A stretch of 64,000 bases of DNA. It comes from an uncultured bacterium. GTDB taxonomy: Bacteria > Verrucomicrobiota > Verrucomicrobiia > CAIQCK01. The stretch's first letter is position 1, and the number at the start of each line of letters is the position of its first letter. The stretch is taken from positions 18,601 through 82,600 of the forward strand of contig CAIQCK010000069.1 of assembly GCA_903870275.1 (NCBI GenBank), given 5' to 3'. The notes under the pieces are model-generated. The model saw only the letters and a program-made list of their open reading frames with translations, was not told the DNA's origin and ran no database searches. Positions 36,902-45,705 of the stretch are shown in pieces. Both the position numbers and the translations under genes were made by a program.

Positions 36902-36956
36902 GTAAGGGGTCTCCGTGATTCGTGATGGGTTGATTCGTAATCCGTGATTCGCGGTA

Positions 36957-38075
36957 TCAGATTTTCGGCGGATAGCCGGTGATGACTTCCAGCGGACGCT
37001 TGCCGGTGCTGACAATTTCGTAGGCCGGCAGGCAGCGCGGGATCATGAACGACTTGCCGCGCTTGGTGGGCGTCTCGCCCCACGGGCCGACGAGCTTGCC
37101 TTCGCCCTGCAGCGTGACGAAGCAGTAGAAGCCGCGGTCGCCCGGCATCTTCATCTTGTCGGCAACGGTGAGTTTGGTCTCCCAGAAATACTGGCTGGCC
37201 GAATCGGGCAGGAATTTCTCTTCCTTGTTCCTGCCCGTGCCGCGGACCTTCACCGGTTTGCGGCAAATGCGGTTCTCGAGGAACGACTTGCTCATCACCG
37301 AGAAGTCCGCCGCCTCCAGACCCTTGTCCCATGTCAGGCCGCACGCGGCCTGCTCGCGCTTGTAGGGATACGGTCCCTCATACTCGGCTAGGATGTTCCA
37401 GTCAGTCGGCTCCTGCGGCTCGAGGATGCAGCAGCCCTCGCCGATGGAGTGGACGATGCCGGCGGTGGTGTAGGTTACGTCGCCAACCTTTGGCTTGATC
37501 TCGTGCAAGTGGGCACGCATTGCCTCGACGTCCTGCGCGTCCATCCATTTCTCAAACTCCTTGATCGACACCTTCTTCTTCCAGCCGACCCAGGCCTTCG
37601 CGCCGGGGCGGACGCCCATGAGGATCCACGACTCGTTCTTGCCGAACGGGTTGTTCAGATACTTCTTGGCGAACTTGGGCGACGGATGCCAGTGCACCGG
37701 GATGTGGGAGCCTTCGCCGACGTCGAAAATCTTCACCAGCACGCCGAGGGTCGCGCCGAACTTTTTGAAATGCTTCGCGCCGAGCGTCTCGTTGGGGAAG
37801 GCCTTGAGCAGGTCGGTGAGCAGCACCTTTTCGCCGCCGGGCAGTTCGACGATGCTATAGCCCTTGGTCGGCGTGTTCTCACTGGCGGGCCGGCCGGGCG
37901 TGAAGGCGCGGTTGGTGGAGAAGATCCACTCCTCGGAGCGGTAGTCATCCTTCGGGACGGCTTCGCCCATGAAATCGGCGCGCAGCTTGCCGCCGTTGTA
38001 AAAATGGATATAGGTGTTCGGGGCGAGCGGGATGGGCGCGTTCAACAATGCTTGCAGTTCAGCTTTTGCAGCCAT
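36957..38075 (-). CDS. Mannose-6-phosphate isomerase-like cupin protein
   Basis: A 372-aa protein of the cupin-type class I phosphomannose isomerase family. The zinc site is suggested by SHIPVHWHPSPKF, and VGDVTYTTAGIVHSIGEGCCILEPQEPTDW resembles the second part of the ManA metal-binding cupin (GxxHxxG plus E). Start at 38075 with AGGAG 8 nt upstream. ManA itself would interconvert mannose-6-P and fructose-6-P; the sequence departs from E. coli ManA, so another keto sugar is possible. Pairs with the downstream dehydrogenase gene. Confidence 0.75.
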   Translation of the reverse strand: MAAKAELQALLNAPIPLAPNTYIHFYNGGKLRADFMGEAVPKDDYRSEEWIFSTNRAFTPGRPASENTPTKGYSIVELPGGEKVLLTDLLKAFPNETLGAKHFKKFGATLGVLVKIFDVGEGSHIPVHWHPSPKFAKKYLNNPFGKNESWILMGVRPGAKAWVGWKKKVSIKEFEKWMDAQDVEAMRAHLHEIKPKVGDVTYTTAGIVHSIGEGCCILEPQEPTDWNILAEYEGPYPYKREQAACGLTWDKGLEAADFSVMSKSFLENRICRKPVKVRGTGRNKEEKFLPDSASQYFWETKLTVADKMKMPGDRGFYCFVTLQGEGKLVGPWGETPTKRGKSFMIPRCLPAYEIVSTGKRPLEVITGYPPKI

Positions 38076-38316
38076 GGCCAATTCTCCTAAAGAGTTTTTC
38101 TGGTTTCCGATTAACAACTCGGGTCCGCACAGAGCACGCGCATCGTGCCAGAACTCGCCGCGCAGTCAATGTGTTTCTGGCCGCGCGCGCGGCTGCCCCC
38201 TGACGCGCGGCCTGCCGGCAAGCAAATAAGTATTTTCAGCCGGGCCGTGCTATGGTAGAAGCCACGGGTTGGTTTGGAGCAGCAAGGTTGTTCAGGAAGA
38301 AAAGGATAACGGATTT

Positions 38317-38469
38317 ATGGGATTGCACAGCAGTTTGAAAGCCTCCGGCACGATGAAAGCGAAACGCAACGTGCTGAAACGATTTGAGCGCGTCGAGTTG
38401 ATGAAGAAGCGCGGGCAGTGGAAACCCGGCGACCGCGTGACCGGTCTGCCGAAAACCAAGCCCGAATAA
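38317..38469 (+). CDS. Small basic protein (Verrucomicrobia/Chlamydiae type)
   Basis: A 50-aa, strongly basic protein, MGLHSSLKASGTMKAKRNVLKRFERVELMKKRG..., ending GLPKTKPE. This is the pattern of the short basic protein family (TIGR04137-type) found in Chlamydiae and Verrucomicrobia: SSLK, RNVL.R.ER...L...G.W, and GLPK near the end. Start at 38317, with AAGGA about 10 nt upstream; in-frame codons further upstream do not look conserved. Function unknown, possibly ribosome associated given size and charge. It is the best phylum marker in the window. Confidence 0.82.
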   Translation: MGLHSSLKASGTMKAKRNVLKRFERVELMKKRGQWKPGDRVTGLPKTKPE

Positions 38470-38490
38470 ACTTCGCTCCGGCTCCAGGCC

Positions 38491-39222
38491 GTGAAGACTT
38501 CCGACGAGTCTATTGGCGTGCGCTTGCAACGATTCCTCGCCTCCGCGGGTTTGGGGTCGCGGCGCGCGTGCGAGCAGTTAATCGTGGCGGGCCGTGTTCG
38601 CGTGAACGGGCGCGTGGCCGCGCTGGGTGCGCGCGTCCAGCCGGCGGCGGATCGCATCACGCTCAACGGCCGGCCGCTGAGCACCCAGCGGCTGACGTAT
38701 GCCGCGCTCTACAAGCCGGTCGGTTACACGTGCAGCAACCACGACCGCCACGCGGAGAAGCTGGCGATCGAATTGCTGCCGAAAGACTGGCCGCGCGTGT
38801 TCAGCATCGGCCGGCTGGATCGCGACAGCGAAGGGCTGCTGCTCATCACGAACGACGGGAATCTGGCGCAGAGGCTGGCGCATCCGCGTCACAAGATACC
38901 GAAGACTTACGAGGTTTCCATCCGCGGTTCGCTGGCGGCCGCACAGATGGAACGGTTGCAGAAGGGCATGACCATCGGCGGCGAACGCATGGTGGCCGAC
39001 AAAGTGTTCGGCGTGCGAAGCGCCGGTGAGGCCACGACGTTTCAAATGGTTCTCAGTCAGGGAAAGAAGCGACAGATCCGGTTGATGCTGGCCGAACTGG
39101 GCCACGACGTGACTCGTTTGAAACGACTCAGCATCGGGCCAATCACCTTGGGCGACCTGAAGCCCGGCAAGTGGAGACTGCTCAATGATCAAGAGTTGGC
39201 AAAACTATCTCGCGTGGGCTAG
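38491..39222 (+). CDS. RsuA/RluB-family pseudouridine synthase
   Basis: A 243-aa enzyme beginning with GTG at 38491. Residues 10-55 are an S4 RNA-binding domain (RLQRFLASAGLGSRRACEQLIVAGRVRVNGR), followed by the synthase domain with the catalytic Asp in GRLDRDSEGLLLITNDG and the C-terminal KKRQIRLMLAELGHDVTRLKRLSIGP. This layout is that of RluB/RluE/RsuA, which modify 23S or 16S rRNA uridines; the exact target is uncertain. It lies 21 nt after the small basic protein gene and overlaps the next gene by 38 nt. Confidence 0.92.
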   Translation: MKTSDESIGVRLQRFLASAGLGSRRACEQLIVAGRVRVNGRVAALGARVQPAADRITLNGRPLSTQRLTYAALYKPVGYTCSNHDRHAEKLAIELLPKDWPRVFSIGRLDRDSEGLLLITNDGNLAQRLAHPRHKIPKTYEVSIRGSLAAAQMERLQKGMTIGGERMVADKVFGVRSAGEATTFQMVLSQGKKRQIRLMLAELGHDVTRLKRLSIGPITLGDLKPGKWRLLNDQELAKLSRVG

Positions 39223-41188
39223 CGCGCTGCTCGTCGGGTGGAACGCCGCCGCGGCCGATACGGCGACCGTCATCGGCGACCGCGTGAACGTCCGCGCCGC
39301 GGCCAAGGCCGGCGCCGAAGTGTTGCTCCAGCTCAGTCAGGGCGACCAGGTGGAACTGGCCGAGCCGCTGCCCGCAGTCGGCGCGGCCGAGACGATGGCC
39401 TTCGCGAAAATCCGCCTGCCGTCCGCCGCCCGCATTTGGATTAACAAAAGCATGCTCGATGCCGCGGGCACGACTGTTGTCAAAACGGTCGTCAACCTCC
39501 GCGCCGGCCCCGGCACCAACTACAGCGTCGTCGGCAAGGTCAACAAAGGCGAGACCGTCCAGGTCGAGCAGACGCAGGACGAGTGGGTGAAGATCAAGCC
39601 CACGCCGAACTGCTTCGCCTTCGTCGCCACCAAATTCCTCCAGACCGGCGCGGCTCCGGCGGCCGCAAGTCCCACCGCGACACCGACGCCGCCTGCGGTC
39701 GCACCCGTGTCCGCGCCGGCCGCGCCGCCGGCTCCTGTTCAACCGCCGCCAGAGCCGGTGAAACCGGCTGTTGTGCCGGCCGCGCCGCCCGCAGTAATGC
39801 CCGCGCCGCCGCCGCCGGTTGAGCCGCCGGTGCCGGGACTGCCGGTGGTGAAATTCGAGGCGCCGAAAATTGAACCTCCAAAGGTCATCGAGCCGGTCGC
39901 CCCGACCGTTGTCAGGCCGGAGCCGCCGAAGATCGCAACGCCGAAGGTTGAGGTTGCGAAAGTGGAACCGCCGGCCGCCACCGAGATGCCGAAAGTGGAG
40001 GCTCCCAAAGTTGAGCCGCCGAAAGTTGAACCGCCAAAAACTGAGACTCCCAAAGTCGAACCACCGAAAGTGGAAGCTCCGAGAGTAGAGCCGCCCAAAG
40101 TTGAGCCGCCGAAAGCAGCCATGCCGCCGGTGGAACCACCACCCGCGCCGACTGCCACGCAAAGCGCGCCGCCACCACCGCCGATGCCGGCCGCCACCGA
40201 GATGCCGAAAGTGGAGGCTCCCAAGGTTGAACCGCTGAAAGTGGAAGCGCCGAAGGTAGAACCACCGAAGGTTGAGCCGCCGAAAGCAGCCATGCCGCCG
40301 GCGGAACCACCGCCCGCGCCGACTGCCACGCAAAGCGCGCCGCCACCACCGCCAGTGCCGGCCGCCACCGAGATGCCGAAAGTGGAGGCTCCCAAAGTTG
40401 AGCCGTCGAAAGTGGAAGCGCCGAAGGTTGAACCGCCAAAAGTGGAAACGCCGAAGGTTGAATCGCCAAAAATTGAGGTTCCCAAAATTGAACCACCGAA
40501 AGTAGAGCTGCCGAAGGCGGCCATGCCGCCGGCGGAACCACCGCCCGCGCCGACGGTGATGCCGAGCGCTCCGCCACCGCCGCCGGTGCCGGCCGCCGCA
40601 GAGATGCCGAAGGTTGAAGCTCCCAAGGTTGAACCGCCAAGAGTGGAACCACCCAAAGTCGAGCCGCCGAAGGTTGAGCCGCCACCCGCGCCGACAGTGA
40701 TGCCGAGCGCTCCGCCGCCCCCGCCGCCCCCGGCTGCCGTTGAGATGGCGAAAGTGGAAGCGCCGAAGGTCGAACCGCCGAAAGTGGAACCACCGGCGAT
40801 GGAAACACCAAAGGTGGAACTGCCAAAACCCGCGTCGTTGCCAACGGTGAAACCGGATTTGGCCAAGGTCCTGCCGCTGCCGACTCCGGCGTTGCCGACG
40901 CCCGCGACGAATGTTCCGCCCGCTGCCATCGAGGACCCGTCCGTCAAGATCGTCACCAAGGACGGTTGGGTGCGGCCCGCCACCGGTTTGTTCAAAAAGC
41001 CCGGCTCGCACCAACTCATGTCCTCCGACAAGCCGCTGGCCATGGTGCTGTGTTTCCTGTCCAGCACGAGCGTCAACCTCGACCAATACGAAGGCAAACA
41101 TGTTCACATCACCGGTGGCGAGCATTGGCAAAAGGGATGGAACCAACCGCTCGTCCAGGTCAACCAAGTCGAGTTGATGGTAAAGTGA
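39185..41188 (+). CDS. Secreted SH3-domain protein with long Pro-Lys-Val-Glu repeats
   Basis: A 667-aa protein whose ATG lies inside the end of the pseudouridine synthase gene. A signal peptide (residues 1-24) is followed by two bacterial SH3-like domains (ATVIGDRVNVRAAAKAGAEVLLQLSQGD, 26-85; VVNLRAGPGTNYSVVGKVNKGETVQVEQ, 98-150). From residue ~155 to ~550 it is extremely proline-rich: first Ala-Pro spacers, then repeats of PKVEPPKVEPPK separated by APTATQSAPPPPP blocks. The final ~100 residues form a folded domain (SVKIVTKDGWVRPATGLFKKPGSHQLM...). Such proteins probably span the periplasm or bind peptidoglycan; the repeat resembles the Pro-Glu-Pro-Lys stretch of TonB-like proteins in stiffness. 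Confidence 0.75.
   Translation: MIKSWQNYLAWASALLVGWNAAAADTATVIGDRVNVRAAAKAGAEVLLQLSQGDQVELAEPLPAVGAAETMAFAKIRLPSAARIWINKSMLDAAGTTVVKTVVNLRAGPGTNYSVVGKVNKGETVQVEQTQDEWVKIKPTPNCFAFVATKFLQTGAAPAAASPTATPTPPAVAPVSAPAAPPAPVQPPPEPVKPAVVPAAPPAVMPAPPPPVEPPVPGLPVVKFEAPKIEPPKVIEPVAPTVVRPEPPKIATPKVEVAKVEPPAATEMPKVEAPKVEPPKVEPPKTETPKVEPPKVEAPRVEPPKVEPPKAAMPPVEPPPAPTATQSAPPPPPMPAATEMPKVEAPKVEPLKVEAPKVEPPKVEPPKAAMPPAEPPPAPTATQSAPPPPPVPAATEMPKVEAPKVEPSKVEAPKVEPPKVETPKVESPKIEVPKIEPPKVELPKAAMPPAEPPPAPTVMPSAPPPPPVPAAAEMPKVEAPKVEPPRVEPPKVEPPKVEPPPAPTVMPSAPPPPPPPAAVEMAKVEAPKVEPPKVEPPAMETPKVELPKPASLPTVKPDLAKVLPLPTPALPTPATNVPPAAIEDPSVKIVTKDGWVRPATGLFKKPGSHQLMSSDKPLAMVLCFLSSTSVNLDQYEGKHVHITGGEHWQKGWNQPLVQVNQVELMVK
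39870..40830 (+). repeat. Coding tandem repeats, PKVEPPK type
   Basis: Short units of 9-15 bp (encoding KVEPP, KVEAP) are nested in longer units of about 180-220 bp, each ending in ATGCCGCCGGxGGAACCACC and a run encoding APPPPP; long units start near 39970, 40190, 40370 and 40595. The near identity of the blocks at DNA level points to recent expansion. Confidence 0.8.
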
Positions 41189-41206
41189 GCCGCCCGCTAC
41201 GCGCTT

Positions 41207-42103
41207 ATGTCCGCCGAAATCATTGACGGCCGCCGCATCGCCGCACAAATCCACGACGAGACCCGCGCCGAAGCCGCGCAGTTGAAGTCCCGCGGCGTCA
41301 CGCCGGGACTGGCCGTGATCCTCGTCGGCGAAGATCCGCCGTCGAAAGTGTATGTGGCGAACAAGGAGAAGATGGCGCGCGAGTTGGGCTTCCACTCGGT
41401 GCTCAAGCAACTGCCGGCGACGACAAGCGAGGCGGCGCTTCTGACGGAGATTGACGCGCTGAACGCCGACCCGCGCATTCACGGCGTGCTCGTGCAATCG
41501 CCGTTGCCAAAACCGCTTCGCGAGGAATTGATGTGGGAACGGATCGCGCCGGCGAAAGACGTGGACGGATTTCACCCGATGAACCTCGGCAAGCTCGCCG
41601 TGGGCCAGCCTTGCCTGGTGGCCTGCACGCCGGCGGGCGTGATCGAGATGCTCGTGCGCAGTGGCGTGACGATCGCCGGCAAGAACGCGGTCATCATCGG
41701 CCGCAGCATCCGCGTCGGCCGCCCGCTGCAATTGCTGTTGAGCCTGAAGAGCCGGACCGGCGACGCGACCGTGACCGTTTGCCACTCGCGCACGCCGGAC
41801 ATCGGCGCGTTTACACGGCAGGCGGACATTCTCATCGCGGCGATCGGCCAGGCGCGGTTTGTGAAAGCCGGCATGGTCAAGCCGGGCGCGGTGGTGATTG
41901 ATGTTGGCATCAATGCGGCGCCGGACGCGACGAAGAAGAGCGGCACGCGGCTGGTCGGCGACGTGGATTTCGACGCCGTGAAGGAGGTCGCGTCCAAGAT
42001 CAGCCCGGTGCCGGGCGGCGTCGGGCCGCTGACGATCGCGATGTTGATGAAGAACACCGTGAAAGCTTGCAGCAACCTGAACGCAACCACCGCCGTGTCG
42101 TAA
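41207..42103 (+). CDS. folD: Methylenetetrahydrofolate dehydrogenase / cyclohydrolase
   Basis: A 298-aa bifunctional enzyme converting 5,10-methylene-THF to 10-formyl-THF. Key segments: PGLAVILVGEDPPSKVYVANKEKMARELG (catalytic Lys in YVANK), GVLVQSPLPKPL, DVDGFHPMNLGKL, the NADP-binding GRSIRVGRPLQLLL and the C-terminal PVPGGVGPLTIAMLMKNT signature. Normal length. Begins 18 nt after the previous stop. Confidence 0.95.
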   Translation: MSAEIIDGRRIAAQIHDETRAEAAQLKSRGVTPGLAVILVGEDPPSKVYVANKEKMARELGFHSVLKQLPATTSEAALLTEIDALNADPRIHGVLVQSPLPKPLREELMWERIAPAKDVDGFHPMNLGKLAVGQPCLVACTPAGVIEMLVRSGVTIAGKNAVIIGRSIRVGRPLQLLLSLKSRTGDATVTVCHSRTPDIGAFTRQADILIAAIGQARFVKAGMVKPGAVVIDVGINAAPDATKKSGTRLVGDVDFDAVKEVASKISPVPGGVGPLTIAMLMKNTVKACSNLNATTAVS

Positions 42104-42137
42104 CGAAGCGACGTCGGCCGTCACTTCCGCCGGAACC

Positions 42138-43586
42138 ATGCCTATGCCCAGCACTCCATCGGCCCAAACAACCGCCTATTTCAGGCCGTTGATCATGCCC
42201 AGCAGCCCGACCGAGAAGGCGGAGGCGTGGCCGTTGTGGTGGATGGGCATGGCGCTGCAACTACTGCTGGCGGCCGTCACCATCCTGTTGACGCGAATGA
42301 AGCTGGAGCCGGTGTGCGCCCGGATGCTGGTGCCGGTGTGGATGCTCTCGTTTGTGCCGTATGTGCTGGCGGTGGGGCGCGTGCGGCAGTTGTCGCCGTC
42401 AGTGGCGATGCGAGGCATCACCATGTTTGCGATCTTCTTCCGGGTGACACTCTGGTTCGCGCCGCCGATGCTGTCCAACGAAGTCCACCGCAGCTTGTGG
42501 GAGGGGCGGGCGCAGTCGTTCGGCGGCAATCCCTACGTCGAAGCGCCCACCTCGCCGCGTCTTGCCTTTCTCGCGCCGGAAATGATCTCGCATATTTCTT
42601 CGCCGGAGATGCCGGCGGTGGCGCCGCCGTTGAGCGAACTGCTGTTCCGCGTGGCCGCGAACGTCTGGCCGCACGGGCCGGGCCTGTTGAAGGCGCTGTT
42701 CGCCGTGGTGGACCTCGGCGTGGTGTGGCTGCTGGCGCGGCTGCTGCGATTGCGCGGACTGAACGAAAACATGACGCTGGTCTATGCGTGGTGTCCGCTG
42801 CCGATTGTGGAGTTCGCCGGCAACGGACATTTCCTGACGCTGGCGATGTTCCTCGCGCTGGCGGCGGTGTATTTGGCCACACCGCAGTTGCCGCGGCGGC
42901 GGTGGGCTGGATTCTTCGAGCAAATTCTGGCGGCAGCGAGTGTCGCGGGCGCGGTGTGCGCGCACTACTTCGCGCTGCCGATAGCGCCGCTGGTGATGCG
43001 GCAGATCAAAGCGCGGTTCTGGTTGTTGATCCCGGTGATCGCGGCGCTGTTCTATTGGCCGTTTGCCGGCGCGGGCTTCCATCTGTTCGACGGGCTGCGG
43101 CGCTGCGTCGGCGGCGTGCAATTCAACGACTCGGCGTTTTCCGTGCTGACGATGCTGTTCGACACGAACTGGACGCTGCAATTGCCCGGCGGCGTTCCGC
43201 TCGCGCACGCCGTGCCGAAGTTGATCGCCGCCGGCGTCTGGCTGGCCGCGCTGCTGGCGGTGATTGTGTTGCGGGTGAACACAATCCGCTCGTTCTACAT
43301 CCTCACCGGCGTCTTTCTGTTATTCAGCCCGGCGGTGTATCCGTCTTACGTCGCGTTTCTGGTGCCGTTCCTTTGTTTTTACCCGAACCCCGGCTGGATG
43401 TTGCTGAGCGCGACCGTGCTGTTGAGCTACTGGGCCGGGTTCGCTGGGATGGGGCCGGAGCACGGCGTTGGGTGGCGCAACGTCAGGATGATCGAGTATC
43501 TACCGGCGTATGCATTGATGGCGGTGAGTTGGGCGGCGGCGTATTTCACGCCCGCGCCCCGGCCGGAAGTAAAGCGGAAGGCGTGA
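42138..43586 (+). CDS. GT-C-like multi-pass membrane protein
   Basis: A 482-aa protein with about ten hydrophobic segments. The loop after the second helix (SNEVHRSLWEGRAQSFGGNPY) has the form typical of GT-C membrane glycosyltransferases (acidic residue, then WEG, then GxNPY), which use polyprenyl-phosphate sugars. A mannosyl- or glucosyltransferase of the DUF2029-like group is likely. An internal Met at residue 20 (MPSSPTEK) is a possible start. It follows folD by 34 nt and converges with the ygbA-like gene at 43599. Confidence 0.68.
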   Translation: MPMPSTPSAQTTAYFRPLIMPSSPTEKAEAWPLWWMGMALQLLLAAVTILLTRMKLEPVCARMLVPVWMLSFVPYVLAVGRVRQLSPSVAMRGITMFAIFFRVTLWFAPPMLSNEVHRSLWEGRAQSFGGNPYVEAPTSPRLAFLAPEMISHISSPEMPAVAPPLSELLFRVAANVWPHGPGLLKALFAVVDLGVVWLLARLLRLRGLNENMTLVYAWCPLPIVEFAGNGHFLTLAMFLALAAVYLATPQLPRRRWAGFFEQILAAASVAGAVCAHYFALPIAPLVMRQIKARFWLLIPVIAALFYWPFAGAGFHLFDGLRRCVGGVQFNDSAFSVLTMLFDTNWTLQLPGGVPLAHAVPKLIAAGVWLAALLAVIVLRVNTIRSFYILTGVFLLFSPAVYPSYVAFLVPFLCFYPNPGWMLLSATVLLSYWAGFAGMGPEHGVGWRNVRMIEYLPAYALMAVSWAAAYFTPAPRPEVKRKA

Positions 43587-43598
43587 GCCGCAGGCATT

Positions 43599-43985
43599 TC
43601 ACGTTTCGCGTTTCACTTTCCTCGCCGCGTCCCTCATGTGCCGCACCGCGAGAATTGGATGCCGCCAGAGCATCCGCGGGCCGGCGTAGCGCATGACGGT
43701 CTGGATTTGCTCCCGCAGCGCCGGCTGATAGCAATGAATCGGGCAGTTGGCACAGGTCGGTTTGTTTTCCTGAAAAGGGCATCGCTCCAAACGGCGCTGG
43801 ACGTAATCCCACAACGCCGCGCAGTCCGCGCAGAGTCCGGCTGCATTTCCGTGCCGGCCTTTGCAGTAAAGCCGGATCATGGCCTCGACCGTGCGCCGTT
43901 CGCGGTCGAACCGGCGGGAAGCGGGCGAGGCGGGCGGGTGACGGGTGACGGGTGATGGGTAATTGGTGATTGGATCGGACGCCAT
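43599..43985 (-). CDS. YgbA-like nitrous oxide-stimulated promoter family protein
   Basis: A 128-aa protein with the conserved pattern of the YgbA family: ERRTVEAMIRLYCKGRHG, LCADCAALWDYVQRRLERCPFQENKPTCANCPIHCYQPALREQIQTVMRYAGPRMLWRHPI. Six or more cysteines suggest metal or cluster binding. In E. coli the homologue is induced by nitric oxide, so a role in nitrosative-stress recovery is likely. The first ~18 residues (PITNYPSPVTRHPP) are encoded by a dispersed GGTGACGGGTGA repeat at 43938-43975, but no alternative start lies downstream of it. Confidence 0.8.
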   Translation of the reverse strand: MASDPITNYPSPVTRHPPASPASRRFDRERRTVEAMIRLYCKGRHGNAAGLCADCAALWDYVQRRLERCPFQENKPTCANCPIHCYQPALREQIQTVMRYAGPRMLWRHPILAVRHMRDAARKVKRET

Positions 43986-44006
43986 GGCGTTCGCACTGTT
44001 CCTGTT

Positions 44007-44040
44007 ACGGAATACGGAATACGGAATACGGAATACGAAT
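44007..44040. repeat. Tandem repeat of ACGGAAT
   Basis: Four perfect copies of the 7-mer ACGGAAT (44007-44034) and a partial fifth, in the 61-bp gap between nadA and the ygbA-like gene. Confidence 0.85.
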
Positions 44041-44046
44041 CACTCC

Positions 44047-45015
44047 TCACGCCGCGCTTACGTCCAGCATCCGCTGGATGGGCGCGCGAGCGCGTCGGCA
44101 AATCTCGGCGGGCAACTCGATGCGGTTCGACAGGTCGCGCAGGCAGTCGCGGAGTTTCTCCAGCGTGTTGAGCTTCATGAACCGGCATTCGTTGCAACGG
44201 CAGTTGTCCGTCGCGGCGGGGATGAACTCCTTGCCCGGGCATTCCTTCCGCAGGCGGTGGAGCATGCCGATCTCGGTGGCAATGATAAACGCCGTCGCCG
44301 GATGGTCGCGGCAGAACTTCACCATTTTTTCGGTCGAGCAGACTTCGTCGGCGAGCTGGCGGACAGGCCCGATGCACTCCGGATGCGCCACCAGCGGCGC
44401 GCCGGGATGCTCGCGCTTGATTTTGCTGACGGCCTCGTGCGTCCACTGGACGTGCACGTAACAAACACCGGGCCAAAGATCCATCGCCCGCCCGGTTTTT
44501 TGCACGACCCACTGGCCGAGATTCTGGTCGGGACAGAACAAAATCGGCCGGTCGGCCGGGATGCTCTGGACGATTTTCACCGCGTTGCCGGAGGTGCAAA
44601 TGACATCGCTGAGCGCCTTCACGCCGGCGCTGCAATTGATGTAGCTGACGACGCAGTGCTGCGGATGCCGTTGTTTCCACGCCGCGAGCGCGTCGGCGTT
44701 GCAGGAATCGGCCAGCGAGCAACCGGCGTCGGGATCGGGCATGACAACCGTCCGGTCCGGGCAGAGAATCTTGGCCGTCTCGCACATGAAGTGAACTCCG
44801 CAGAATGCGATGACGTCGGCGGAGGTGGCCGCCGCCTGCTGCGACAGACCAAGCGAGTCGCCCACAAAGTCCGCCACATCCTGGATTTCCGGCAACTGGT
44901 AGTTGTGCGCCAGAATGACGGCGTTGCGCTGGCGTTTCAATTCCAGCACCTCGGCCCGGAGCGCGTCGTGCGCAGCCGGGCGCGGCGGTTCAAGCGTTGT
45001 CATCGGCGCAGCCAT
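44047..45015 (-). CDS. nadA: Quinolinate synthase A
   Basis: A 322-aa iron-sulfur enzyme that condenses iminoaspartate with dihydroxyacetone phosphate to quinolinate in NAD synthesis. Visible family motifs: ILAHNYQLPEIQDVADFVGDSLGLS, FCGVHFMCETAKIL (first cluster Cys), MPDPDAGCSLADSC, VAHPEC (second Cys region), and CRCNECRFMKLNTLEKL (third). Normal length. A Met four codons in (MTTLEP) is an alternative start. No nadB or nadC is in the window. Confidence 0.95.
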   Translation of the reverse strand: MAAPMTTLEPPRPAAHDALRAEVLELKRQRNAVILAHNYQLPEIQDVADFVGDSLGLSQQAAATSADVIAFCGVHFMCETAKILCPDRTVVMPDPDAGCSLADSCNADALAAWKQRHPQHCVVSYINCSAGVKALSDVICTSGNAVKIVQSIPADRPILFCPDQNLGQWVVQKTGRAMDLWPGVCYVHVQWTHEAVSKIKREHPGAPLVAHPECIGPVRQLADEVCSTEKMVKFCRDHPATAFIIATEIGMLHRLRKECPGKEFIPAATDNCRCNECRFMKLNTLEKLRDCLRDLSNRIELPAEICRRARAPIQRMLDVSAA

Positions 45016-45170
45016 AGTCAGCCATTGTTAGGCGAGAAGACGCGCGGTGTCAAACGGCGGCGTCCACGTTGCGCGACAACCCCGGTTTGGGGGCGGCACA
45101 GACCGCCAGTCGCCTGTGGTCCGCCGGCGATCCATTCGATGACACCGGGAAGCTGACAGCGCCGCACGGC

Positions 45171-45572
45171 TCACCGCGAGACCAACGCCTTCAAGCCCTT
45201 TTTGACATCGGAGGGACGGAGCACCACCAGACCCGTCTTGGCTGACGGTCCGGAAGCGCAATAGGCGTATTCGATGTTGACCTTGTGGGCTGCCATCTTG
45301 CGGGCGATCTGACCGAGCGTGCCGGGGCAGTTCTTGTCTTCGATCGTAATAACCTGTTGGTCCACGACGAGCGTGCCGCGTTCCTCGAAAATCGCCAGCG
45401 CCTTTTGGGGATCGGAGCAGACCATGCGCACGACGGCGTGATCCACCGTGTCGCTGATCGTCATGGCGAAGATGTTGATCTGGTCGCCCGCGAGCGTCTC
45501 ACAAACTTCGGCAAGCGTGCCGGGTTTGTTGGCAAGAAAAACGGAAAGTTGAGTGGCGATCTGGCATTTCAT
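45171..45572 (-). CDS. Double ACT-domain amino-acid-binding protein
   Basis: A 133-aa protein consisting of two ACT domains: residues 1-65 (MKCQIATQLSVFLANKPGTLAEVCETLAGDQINIFAMTISD) and 70-133 (DKNCPGTLGQIARKMAAHKVNIEYAYCA). Start at 45572 with AGGAG upstream. Stand-alone double ACT proteins usually sense amino acids; its position 134 nt after ilvN in the same direction suggests a role in branched-chain amino acid control, which is inference. Confidence 0.85.
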   Translation of the reverse strand: MKCQIATQLSVFLANKPGTLAEVCETLAGDQINIFAMTISDTVDHAVVRMVCSDPQKALAIFEERGTLVVDQQVITIEDKNCPGTLGQIARKMAAHKVNIEYAYCASGPSAKTGLVVLRPSDVKKGLKALVSR

Positions 45573-45705
45573 GGCTGGGTCTCCTGTTGTTTGGTGTTGA
45601 ATACGACGCCCACGGTAATGACCTCTGCCACTACCAAACCCCAAAAACCTCCACTTTGCAACTCCGCGCCACCGCCCGACCCGCCGGTTGACGGTCGACC
45701 TCCGC

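Noticed and set aside
39182..42154. 990-codon minus-strand frame across the PKVEPPK gene and folD
   Set aside because: The stop-free state follows from the repeated codons on the plus strand; the protein is mostly Arg/Trp/Phe repeats and both plus-strand genes are well supported.
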